Shown piece after piece: positions 5,786-11,138 of a DNA stretch of 11,138 bases. The stretch's first letter is position 1. The number at the start of each line of letters is the position of its first letter. Position numbers and translations under genes: made by a program. The stretch lies in contig QWHP01000192.1 in NCBI GenBank assembly GCA_021404985.1, forward strand, positions 1 to 11,138. The letters run 5' to 3'. The stretch comes from Actinobacteria bacterium ATB1 (GTDB lineage Bacteria > Actinomycetota > Acidimicrobiia > UBA2766). The notes under the pieces are model-generated. The model made no database searches and had not been told where the DNA came from. It saw nothing but the letters and a program-made list of their open reading frames with translations.

Positions 5786-6465
5786 TCAAGGGGTGGTCTC
5801 CGTGCCATAGGAGACCCGCCACAGCGTCAGGCCGTGGGGAGGGGCGACGTTGGAATTGGCCGACCTGTCACGTGACCTCAGCACCTCGTCCATCCCCCCC
5901 GGGCCCCGACGATCGTGCCCCACAGCCTCGAGGAGACCGACTATCGAACGGACCATCTGGTGGCAGAACGACGTCGCCTCCAGCCAGACTTCGGCACGCG
6001 AGTCGTCCGGAGTACGAAGGGTCGCACCCAGGACCCGTCGAATCGTTCCATTGCTTCGATGTCGAGAGGGCTCTTCACCCACCACTCGAACCTGTGGAGG
6101 AAAGGGTCCGGCTCCCTCGCAGTGTTGAGCCGGTACACGTAGGTTCGACTCGTCGCCGAGAATCGGGCCGAGAACCCATCGGGGGCAACCTCGAGCTGCC
6201 GCAGGGCGACGCTCACGGGTGTGAGGGAGTTGACGGCCGCGCGAACCGTGTCGAGATCGGTGCCGTCCGGGACGTCGCACGAAAAGACCTGTCCCCAGGC
6301 ATGGACTCCTGCATCGGTGCGGCCTGCGGCCACGAGATTCACGGGAACCTGGAGGACGGTCCCCAAAGCATTCTCGAGGGTTGCCTGAACGGTAGGGAGG
6401 CCCCGCTGTCGGGCCCAGCCCCGGAATTCAGTGCCGTCGTAGGCGACCAGTCCACGTACCCGGAC
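5786..6465 (-). pseudogene. truA: tRNA pseudouridine(38-40) synthase TruA, apparently disrupted
   Basis: TruA makes pseudouridine at positions 38-40 of the tRNA anticodon arm. The first frame reads RGLVAYDGTEFRGWARQ, then the catalytic GRTDAGVHAWGQVF (the Asp is the nucleophile) and ARFSATSRTYVYRLN, to SPLDIEAM near 6049. The family then continues in another frame: GTIRRVLGATL, ATSFCHQMVRSIVGLLEAVG, and the end APPHGLTLWRVSYG. About 23 residues found in intact TruA between these blocks are missing, which implies loss of roughly 70 bases with a frame change near 6045-6060. The codon expected to be the start, six bases after GGGAGG, is GTC (6465-6463), and no ATG, GTG or TTG lies between the rplQ stop and the conserved N-terminus. 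It is either a decayed gene or a poor consensus sequence. Confidence 0.8.
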
Positions 6466-6480
6466 GGGAAACCTCCCGCG

Positions 6481-6831
6481 TCAGACCAGCTCGACGATTG
6501 CCATCGGAGCACCGTCGCCCTTTCGCGGGCCGACCTTGACGATGCGCGTGTAGCCCCCGTCACGGTCCTCGTAGCGCGGTGCTATCTCGGCGAAGAGAAT
6601 GTGGGCGACGTTGCGGTCCTCGATCCGGCTCAGAACCTGGCGGCGGGCATGCAAGGACCCGGATTTCGCCTTCGTGATCAGCCGCTCCGCATACGGCCGA
6701 AGTGCCTTGGCCCTGGCCTCCGTAGTGGTGATGGCGCCCGCCTCGAACAGAGAGGCGGCAAGGTTTGCCAGCATCGCCTTCTGTTGGTCCGGGCCGCCGC
6801 CGAGACGTGGGCCCCTCTTGGGTTTGGGCAT
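6481..6831 (-). CDS. rplQ: 50S ribosomal protein L17
   Basis: A 116-residue protein of normal length for bacterial L17. Family motifs: PKRGPRLGGGPDQQKAML near the start (usually KLGR..HR..ML), LFEAGAITTTEARAKALRPYAERLITKAK in the middle, and IAPRYEDRDGGYTRIVKVGPRKGDGAPMAIVEL at the end. L17 binds 23S rRNA near the peptide exit tunnel. The ATG at 6831 has GAGG upstream. The gene follows rpoA after 58 bases and precedes truA immediately, the usual end of the bacterial alpha operon. Confidence 0.97.
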   Translation of the reverse strand: MPKPKRGPRLGGGPDQQKAMLANLAASLFEAGAITTTEARAKALRPYAERLITKAKSGSLHARRQVLSRIEDRNVAHILFAEIAPRYEDRDGGYTRIVKVGPRKGDGAPMAIVELV

Positions 6832-6868
6832 CGTGAACCTCTGATCCTGAGCCTCTGGGTGGATGGCC

Positions 6869-6884
6869 GCCGGCAGGAGCCGGC
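6869..6884 (-). other. Small GC hairpin between rpoA and rplQ
   Basis: GCCGGC (6869-6874) and GCCGGC (6879-6884) flank a four-base loop and form a six-pair stem six bases past the rpoA stop. There is no T tract, so it is more likely an mRNA processing or stabilising stem than a terminator. Confidence 0.35.
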
Positions 6885-6889
6885 AGAGA

Positions 6890-7861
6890 CTAGACCTCGA
6901 TCTCCTCCGGTTCCCGGGGTGCCGATCCCTTCAGGGACAGGCCGAGCTCGTCGAGCTTCGCCCGGACCTCGTCGAGTGACTTCTGCCCGAAGTTCGTGAT
7001 CGAGAGAAGGTCATCCTCGGTCTTCTCGAGGAGCTCCGCAACCGTGTCGACCTGGGCACGCTTGAGGCAGTTGCGCGGCCGCTCGGAGAGGTTCAGATCT
7101 TCGATCGACATCTCCAGCTCGGGTGGCAGGCGCTGCTCGGTCACGAGCTCGCCGATCTCGAGTCCCTCACCCTCGCCGACATCGGTGAAGAGCTCGAAGA
7201 GGCCGAGGAGCGTCTTGCCCGCCGAGCTGACGGCCTCTTCGGGCGACAGCGACCCGTCCGTCTCGACGAAGAGAGTCAACTTGTCGAAGTTGGTCGCCTG
7301 CTCGACGCGGGTGGGACTCACCTCGTAGGAGACCTGACGCACCGGGGAGAAGATCGAGTCGATCGGAATAGATCCGATCGGCTGGTTCGGACGCTTGTTC
7401 TGGTCGGCGCTGACGTATCCCCGGCCCCGCTCGACGGTCAGCTCCATCTCGAGGCGGCCCTTGTCGTTGACGGTGGCGATGTGAAGCTCGGGGTTGATGA
7501 TCTCTATGTCCGCGGTCGTCCGGATCTGCTCCGCGGCGGCCTCTCCGGGACCCGTTACGTTCAGGGTGAGAGTGACGGGCTCATCCGTCGCCGACGTGAG
7601 GATGACGTCCTTGACGTTGAGGATGATGTCGGTGACATCCTCCTTCACGCCAGGGATCGTCGTGAACTCGTGGAGAGCCTGGCGGAACGTCACGCTCGTG
7701 ACCGCGGCACCGGGAATCGAGGAGAGGAGGATTCGGCGCAGGCTGTTCCCGATGGTGTAACCGAGGCCGGGCTCGAGGGGCTCTACCACGAAACGGCCCT
7801 TGGTTCTCTCGAACCCTTCCACTGGCAGGTGACGAATCTGGGGACGCTGGACGATCAGCAC
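6890..7861 (-). CDS. rpoA: DNA-directed RNA polymerase alpha subunit
   Basis: A 323-residue alpha subunit of normal length. The N-terminal dimerisation domain has GRFVVEPLEPGLGYTIGNSL near residues 22-41 and RRILLSSIPGAAVTSV after it. The insert domain follows to about 170, then the second part of the N-terminal domain (SPTRVEQATNFDKLTL). A flexible acidic linker leads to the C-terminal domain near 250-310, where ERPRNCLKRAQVDTVAELL holds the DNA-contact Arg region and NFGQKSLDEVRAKLDELGLSL the second half. Alpha nucleates polymerase assembly and contacts UP elements and activators. The start is GTG, with AAGGAG eight bases upstream that overlaps the rpsD TAA stop, so translation is probably coupled to rpsD. 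Confidence 0.98.
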   Translation of the reverse strand: MLIVQRPQIRHLPVEGFERTKGRFVVEPLEPGLGYTIGNSLRRILLSSIPGAAVTSVTFRQALHEFTTIPGVKEDVTDIILNVKDVILTSATDEPVTLTLNVTGPGEAAAEQIRTTADIEIINPELHIATVNDKGRLEMELTVERGRGYVSADQNKRPNQPIGSIPIDSIFSPVRQVSYEVSPTRVEQATNFDKLTLFVETDGSLSPEEAVSSAGKTLLGLFELFTDVGEGEGLEIGELVTEQRLPPELEMSIEDLNLSERPRNCLKRAQVDTVAELLEKTEDDLLSITNFGQKSLDEVRAKLDELGLSLKGSAPREPEEIEV

Positions 7862-7873
7862 GAAGTGGGCTCC

Positions 7874-8494
7874 TTACTTCGAGTACAGCTCGACGATCAA
7901 CGACTCCCGGACCGGGGCATCGACCTGTGCCCGGGTGGGCAACTGGGCAACTTCGATCTCGAGCTTGTCACGGTCGAGGTGCAGCCAGTCCGGACTGGCG
8001 GGGGCGGTGTCGAGCGCGTGCCGGATGGTGATCATGTTACGGCTCTTCTCACGAACGGCGACCGTATCGCCCTGGCGGACCCGGTACGACGGCACCTTCA
8101 TGCGCCGGCCGTTCACCGTGAGGTGCCCGTGGCTGACGAGCTGACGCGCCTGGGAGCGCGAGGCAGCCATCCCGGCGCGGTACACGACGTTGTCGAGGCG
8201 CCGCTCCAGCAGTTGGAGCAGGTTCTCACCGGTCACACCCGACATGCGGTTCGCCTCCTGGTAGTAGAGACGGAACTGCTTCTCGAGGACTCCGTAGAAC
8301 CTGCGCGCCTTCTGCTTCTCGCGGAGCTGGAGCATGTACTCGGACTCGCGAATACGGCCCCGCCCGTGCTCACCCGGGGGATAGGGACGCTTCTCGATAC
8401 GGCACTTGGGCGTGTAACAGCGCTGCCCTTTCAGGAAGAGCTTCTGTCGCTCCCGGCCGCAACGCTTGCATCTCGGACCTGTGTCTCTTGCCAT
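7874..8494 (-). CDS. rpsD: 30S ribosomal protein S4 (zinc-binding, C+ form)
   Basis: A 206-residue S4. The N-terminus carries four cysteines at 9, 12, 26 and 31 (GPRCKRCGRE and QRCYTPKCRIEKRPYPPG), the zinc-binding C+ type. The body has EKQKARRFYGVLEKQFRLYY, and the RNA-binding S4 domain has LERRLDNVVYRAGMAASRSQ followed by ARQLVSHGHLTVNGRRMKVPS. S4 is a primary 16S rRNA binder that nucleates the 30S body; in E. coli it is also the translational repressor of the alpha operon. The ATG at 8494 is preceded by GAGGAA. It sits between rpsK and rpoA, 12 bases from the latter. Confidence 0.98.
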   Translation of the reverse strand: MARDTGPRCKRCGRERQKLFLKGQRCYTPKCRIEKRPYPPGEHGRGRIRESEYMLQLREKQKARRFYGVLEKQFRLYYQEANRMSGVTGENLLQLLERRLDNVVYRAGMAASRSQARQLVSHGHLTVNGRRMKVPSYRVRQGDTVAVREKSRNMITIRHALDTAPASPDWLHLDRDKLEIEVAQLPTRAQVDAPVRESLIVELYSK

Positions 8495-8524
8495 TCCCTG
8501 GTTCCTCGGATTCCGTACGACTGT

Positions 8525-8923
8525 CTACATGCGGCGCCGCTTCTTGGGGCGGCAACCGTTGTGGGGGACTGGAGTCACGTCACGCACGCCCGTGACCTCG
8601 AGCCCGGTGTTCTGCAGGGAGCGAACGGCAGTGTCGCGCCCCGAGCCCGGACCGCGGACATAGACGTCGACCTTCCTCATGCCGTGCTCCATTGCCCTTC
8701 GGGCGGCCTGCTCGGCTGCCGTCTGGGCGGCGTACGGGGTCGACTTCCGGGACCCCTTGAACCCGACGTTGCCGGCGGACGCCCAGGCGATCGCGTTGCC
8801 TTGTAGGTCTGTGATCGTGACGATCGTGTTGTTGAACGAAGTCTTGATGTGCGCCTGGCCGTGGGCGACGTTCTTGCGCTCCCGGCGACGGGGCTTGCGG
8901 CCCCCGGCCTTGGACTGTGCCAC
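8525..8923 (-). CDS. rpsK: 30S ribosomal protein S11
   Basis: A 132-residue S11. The basic N-terminal tail (AGGRKPRRRERKNVAHGQAH) is followed by IKTSFNNTIVTITDLQGNAI, WASAGNVGFKGSRKSTPYAA, the helix QTAAEQAARRAMEHGMRKVD, and the conserved end DVTPVPHNGCRPKKRRRM. S11 lies in the 30S platform near the mRNA E site. The start is GTG at 8923, with AGAGGAGC about nine bases upstream. It is located between rpsM and rpsD as in most bacteria. Confidence 0.98.
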   Translation of the reverse strand: MAQSKAGGRKPRRRERKNVAHGQAHIKTSFNNTIVTITDLQGNAIAWASAGNVGFKGSRKSTPYAAQTAAEQAARRAMEHGMRKVDVYVRGPGSGRDTAVRSLQNTGLEVTGVRDVTPVPHNGCRPKKRRRM

Positions 8924-8963
8924 TCTCGCGTGCTCCTCTGTCTTCCTTGCTGCCTCTTACGGC

Positions 8964-9347
8964 TCAGTGCTTCCTGACCTTGGCCTTCTTCTTGACGACC
9001 TGACGCTTCGGTCCCTTGCGGGTCCTGGCGTTCGTGTGGGTCCTCTGACCGCGCACCGGAAGCCCTCGCCTGTGACGGATCCCCTGATAGCAGCCGATCT
9101 CGATCTTGCGCTTGATGTCCTGGTTGACCTCGCGACGAAGATCACCTTCGACCTGGTAATGCCCCTCGATCCAGGTGCGGAGACGACTGACCTCTTCCTC
9201 CGTCAGGTCCTTCACGCGGGTGTCGGGATCGACACCTGTACCCCGGCACGTCTCCCGCGACCTGGTTCGCCCGACTCCGAAGATGTAGGTGAGGGCCACC
9301 TCGGTCCGCCGGTCCCGGGGGAGGTCGGCTCCTGCGATTCGTGCCAT
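8964..9347 (-). CDS. rpsM: 30S ribosomal protein S13
   Basis: A 127-residue S13 of typical length. Motifs: MARIAGADLPRDRRTEVALT, YIFGVGRTRSRETC, the linker DLTEEEVSRLRTWIEG, and the C-terminal RNA-binding tail with GCYQGIRHRRGLPVRGQRTH then TNARTRKGPKR. It contacts 16S rRNA in the head, the P-site tRNA and L5. The ATG at 9347 has AGGA eight bases upstream. It follows rpmJ and precedes rpsK. Confidence 0.98.
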   Translation of the reverse strand: MARIAGADLPRDRRTEVALTYIFGVGRTRSRETCRGTGVDPDTRVKDLTEEEVSRLRTWIEGHYQVEGDLRREVNQDIKRKIEIGCYQGIRHRRGLPVRGQRTHTNARTRKGPKRQVVKKKAKVRKH

Positions 9348-9372
9348 CGATCGAGTTCCTGTTCCTCTCGGG

Positions 9373-9486
9373 TCAGCCTTGTCGCTGCTTGTGACGCGGG
9401 TTCTCGCAGATGACCATCACACGCCCGTGACGCCTGATCACCTTGCACTTCTCACAGATCTTCTTGACGGAAGGTCTAACCTTCAC
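9373..9486 (-). CDS. rpmJ: 50S ribosomal protein L36 (zinc-binding form)
   Basis: A short gene of 37 codons starting with GTG at 9486, with GGAG seven bases upstream. The protein begins MKVRPSVKKICEKCKVIRRH and ends VMVICENPRHKQRQG, the standard L36 signature. Cys11, Cys14, Cys27 and His32 form the zinc ribbon, so this is the C+ form. L36 is the smallest large-subunit protein and stabilises domain VI of 23S rRNA. It stands between infA and rpsM, its usual place. Confidence 0.97.
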   Translation of the reverse strand: MKVRPSVKKICEKCKVIRRHGRVMVICENPRHKQRQG

Positions 9487-9531
9487 GATCGCTCTCCATG
9501 GACTCGAGCGGTGGCCCCGGCCCGGCTTGCT

Positions 9532-9753
9532 TCATTTGTACCGGTAGATGATCCGGCCCCGGCTCAGGTCGTATGGCGACATCTCGACGAGAACCTTGTC
9601 ACCCGGCAGGATTCGTATGTAGTGCATGCGCATCTTGCCCGAGATATGAGCCAGTATCTTGTGTCCGTTAGCGAGTTCCACGCGGAACATGGCGTTGGGC
9701 AACGGCTCGACCACCGTGCCCTCCACCTCGAGCGTGTCTTCCTTCTTAGCCAT
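9532..9753 (-). CDS. infA: Translation initiation factor IF-1
   Basis: A 73-residue OB-fold protein, the normal IF-1 length. It begins MAKKEDTLEVEGTVVEPLPN, continues AMFRVELANGHKILAHISGK and MRMHYIRILPGDKVLVEMSP, and ends YDLSRGRIIYRYK. IF-1 binds the ribosomal A site during initiation and assists IF-2 and IF-3. The frame stays open for 22 codons upstream, but the ATG at 9753 is the conserved start. No clear Shine-Dalgarno sequence precedes it. It is the first gene of the ribosomal operon here and is divergent from a hemerythrin gene; map and adk, normally directly upstream, are not adjacent. Confidence 0.97.
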   Translation of the reverse strand: MAKKEDTLEVEGTVVEPLPNAMFRVELANGHKILAHISGKMRMHYIRILPGDKVLVEMSPYDLSRGRIIYRYK

Positions 9754-9863
9754 GCTGTGGTGCCAAGCGCGCGTGGTCCTTCCGGGGCCCAAACGGACGG
9801 GCAAGTGTACCACCTGCACCCATTTGCGGCCACACGGCCCATGGCGGCCTACCCTTTACTGTC
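9754..9863. promoter_or_regulatory. Divergent promoter region between infA and the hemerythrin gene
   Basis: This 110-base gap must serve both directions. On the minus strand TGGTACACT includes an extended -10 box (TACACT, 9809-9804) that would give a leader of about 43 bases for infA; no good -35 is seen. On the plus strand TACCCT (9850-9855) ends eight bases before the ATG at 9864, which would make the hemerythrin message leaderless, a common arrangement in actinobacteria. There is no ribosome binding site ahead of that ATG, which fits. Both boxes are weak matches. Confidence 0.35.
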
Positions 9864-10439
9864 ATGCGTCTGCGCATTTCGAAGCCGGATCACTCCACCC
9901 GGGCAGACCTCGCCTCTGCCCTCCTCGACTGCCATGCCAAGATTCGATTCTTCAATGGCCAGGCTTCACGCCTCTGGATGCACGCCGAGGACCTCCCCGT
10001 AGCCGAAGCTGCCGAGGCAGCCTCGGGGATCGCGCGCTACTTCGCCGAGGCTCTCCCGCTCCACGAAGCCGACGAGGAGGAATCCATTCGTCCGTTGCTC
10101 GCCGGCCGAAGCGCAATGGTGGACACGGCCCTGTCGGAGATGAACCGACAACACGGAGCCCTGCACGATCCCGTGTCGAGGCTGATCTCGCAGTGCAGAG
10201 AGATCTCCGCCGACCCGTCCCGGGTCGCCGACGAAGCCGCGACGGCAGACCTGTCAGAGACTCTGAAGGTTCTGGCACCCCTTTGGGAGCGGCATCTCGA
10301 GCTCGAGGAGGGCGTAATCTTCCCGGCCCTCGAAGCCTTTCTGGTGCCGCATGAGCGGGAAGCCATTCACCGTGAGATCAGACTCCGCCGCTCGCACGGC
10401 CCGGCGGACGAGCTCCGCACGCAAGGAGACCGGACGTGA
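9864..10439 (+). CDS. Hemerythrin HHE domain protein
   Basis: A 191-residue soluble protein with a clear hemerythrin four-helix metal site: His24 in LLDCHAKIRFF, His67 and Glu71 in LPLHEADEEESI, His97 and His101 in NRQHGALHDP, and His144 with Glu149 in ERHLELEEGVIFPAL. These positions correspond to the HHE diiron ligands that bind O2, NO or act in iron handling. The C-terminal 20 residues are basic and probably disordered. The ATG at 9864 fits a leaderless start, as no Shine-Dalgarno sequence precedes it. Its stop overlaps the GTG of the next gene (GTGA), so the two are co-translated and probably work together. The domain call is firm; the physiological role is not known. Confidence 0.85.
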   Translation: MRLRISKPDHSTRADLASALLDCHAKIRFFNGQASRLWMHAEDLPVAEAAEAASGIARYFAEALPLHEADEEESIRPLLAGRSAMVDTALSEMNRQHGALHDPVSRLISQCREISADPSRVADEAATADLSETLKVLAPLWERHLELEEGVIFPALEAFLVPHEREAIHREIRLRRSHGPADELRTQGDRT

Positions 10440-10975
10440 ACACCTCCGCGAACGATGCCCTCGACCGATTGGACAAGCCGCAGCTCAAGGGCCTGCTGGT
10501 GAAGAACTGGATGACCCACGATGCGATGTGGTTCGGGAACGCTGTGAACGAAGTCGGCATCGAGACCGCCAACAAGCTGAACCGCGCCGCCGTTCGGAGC
10601 ATGGCCGGCATCGAGGCTCGCCGCATCCTCCGGATCCTCGGCATGGAAGGGGTGACGAACTTCGAGGAGATGCGGTCCTTCTTCGACGGGGCGTCAGCGC
10701 TCGTCCTGGGTGACTTCATGGACTTCTCCTGGAAATGGCACCCGGCCGACTTCTCGGTCACATTCGAGTGGCACAGCTGCTTCGCCCACGATGGCGTCAC
10801 GATGCTCGGTGTTGCCGACGACTACGAATGCGGGATCTTCGAACGCATCTACGGCTGGATGGACACTCTCGGTGTCGCTTGGACGATCAGCCCCGACACA
10901 CTGCACTGCACCGCGCACACCGAGGGCCGGTGTGCGCGGACGATGACGTTCGACTTCGTGCAGGCACAAGCCTGA
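10436..10975 (+). CDS. DUF6125-like / L-2-amino-thiazoline-4-carboxylate hydrolase-like protein
   Basis: A 179-residue soluble protein. The helical N-terminus has GLLVKNWMTHDAMWF at 19-33 and MAGIEARRILRILGM at 56-70. A C-terminal part has SCFAHDGVTMLGVADDYECG (114-133), FERIYGWMDTLG and LHCTAHTEGRCART (157-169). Cys115, Cys132, Cys158 and Cys166, with His28, His113 and His161, look like a metal or redox site. I recognise the NWMTHDAMWF and HTEGxC pattern from a family annotated DUF6125 or L-2-amino-thiazoline-4-carboxylic acid hydrolase-like, mostly in anaerobes and uncultured bacteria. No reaction is established for this branch. The start is GTG at 10436, with AAGGAG at 10423-10428, overlapping the hemerythrin stop by four bases. 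Confidence 0.65.
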   Translation: MNTSANDALDRLDKPQLKGLLVKNWMTHDAMWFGNAVNEVGIETANKLNRAAVRSMAGIEARRILRILGMEGVTNFEEMRSFFDGASALVLGDFMDFSWKWHPADFSVTFEWHSCFAHDGVTMLGVADDYECGIFERIYGWMDTLGVAWTISPDTLHCTAHTEGRCARTMTFDFVQAQA

Positions 10976-10980
10976 AGAAC

Positions 10981-11002
10981 GTCCTTGGCCTCAGCCGAGG
11001 AC
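10981..11002. terminator. Bidirectional terminator-like hairpin between the DUF6125-like gene and adk
   Basis: GTCCTTGGC (10981-10989) pairs with GCCGAGGAC (10994-11002) over nine positions (one G-T pair), with a four-base loop CTCA. The adk TGA stop lies at the loop. It is read from both sides by the converging genes; on the minus strand it is followed by GTTCTTC, a weak T-rich tail. It probably ends both transcripts, separating adk from the infA operon. Confidence 0.55.
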
Positions 11003-11138
11003 TGCCTGAATTCGGCGTGTCACCTCGTCGACACTGCCGATCCCGTCGACATCGGCGACGAGCCCGGGCCGCTGCCGGTAGTAGTCGACGACCGGGGCCG
11101 TCTCTTCCTCGTAGACCGCGAGCCTGTTGCGGACCGTC
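10991..11138 (-). CDS. adk: Adenylate kinase, C-terminal part only
   Basis: Partial gene; the window edge removes the N-terminal three quarters. The visible 48 codons read TVRNRLAVYEEETAPVVDYY, then RQRPGLVADVDGIGSVDEVT and RRIQAVLG before the TGA. This is the standard adenylate kinase C-terminus, in which the Arg of TVRNRL contacts the nucleotides and the DGIGSVDEV turn is typical of bacterial Adk. The enzyme converts ATP and AMP to two ADP in the cytoplasm. In most bacteria adk is followed by map and infA in the spc/alpha ribosomal region; here it is followed on the opposite strand by a DUF6125-like gene, with a terminator hairpin between. Confidence 0.93.
   Translation of the reverse strand, partial: TVRNRLAVYEEETAPVVDYYRQRPGLVADVDGIGSVDEVTRRIQAVLG

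Noticed and set aside
5662..6999. A 445-codon plus-strand open frame across truA and rplQ
   Set aside because: It lies opposite recognisable truA, rplQ and the end of rpoA, has no domain and is a composition artefact.
7481..8806. A 441-codon plus-strand open frame opposite rpoA, rpsD and rpsK
   Set aside because: All three opposite-strand genes are beyond doubt and the protein has no family features.
1..11138. CRISPR arrays, tRNA or rRNA genes, insertion sequences, toxin-antitoxin or defence genes
   Set aside because: I saw no spaced repeats of CRISPR type, no cloverleaf, and no transposase, integrase or defence motifs on either strand.

Overview
The window joins two unrelated bacterial chromosome segments that meet near position 3,460. 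The left part (1 to about 3,460) is proteobacterial, most likely gammaproteobacterial. It carries ruvX (partial), yqgE/algH, a tonB-like gene and gshB on the minus strand. Divergent from them are pilG, pilH and the first codons of a probable pilI on the plus strand. I recall the same gene order from the Pseudomonas aeruginosa PA0404-PA0410 region, and PilG and PilH match the Pseudomonas proteins almost motif for motif. The right part (about 3,460 to 11,138) is high-GC Gram-positive, probably an actinobacterium of the Acidimicrobiia kind. It contains the 3' end of a PucR/CdaR-type regulator, a secreted protein of unknown function, a hemerythrin-like gene, and the ribosomal alpha operon infA-rpmJ-rpsM-rpsK-rpsD-rpoA-rplQ-truA on the minus strand. 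A plus-strand pair (hemerythrin HHE plus a DUF6125-like protein) and the 3' end of adk follow.

Both halves consist of core genes typical of different phyla, and two genes are cut exactly at the join. A chimeric contig or clone is therefore much more likely than gene transfer. The join happens to be in frame and creates a false hybrid reading frame at 3404-3717.

Right-hand layout. After the regulator fragment come four helically phased ACGACC repeats, then about 465 bases without a gene. That gap holds a dense series of perfect hairpins ending in a large terminator-like stem-loop, directly ahead of the secreted protein. The secreted gene converges with a small hemerythrin-like gene. truA, last in the ribosomal operon, looks broken: it has GTC where a start codon is expected, and a deletion of roughly 70 bases with a frame change. 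The ribosomal and RNA polymerase genes look intact, with short gaps and good ribosome binding sites. The expected adk-map-infA order is interrupted: map is absent, and two translationally coupled plus-strand genes (a diiron-type hemerythrin and a four-cysteine DUF6125-like protein) lie between adk and infA.

How the genes work together. In the left part, PilG and PilH are the CheY-like regulators of the Pil-Chp twitching-motility pathway, while GshB, TonB and YqgE are housekeeping neighbours. In the right part, the operon supplies translation initiation factor 1, ribosomal proteins L36, S13, S11, S4 and L17, and RNA polymerase alpha. The flanking hemerythrin and DUF6125 genes suggest an oxygen-, nitric oxide- or iron-related accessory function. 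That is inference from the families only.
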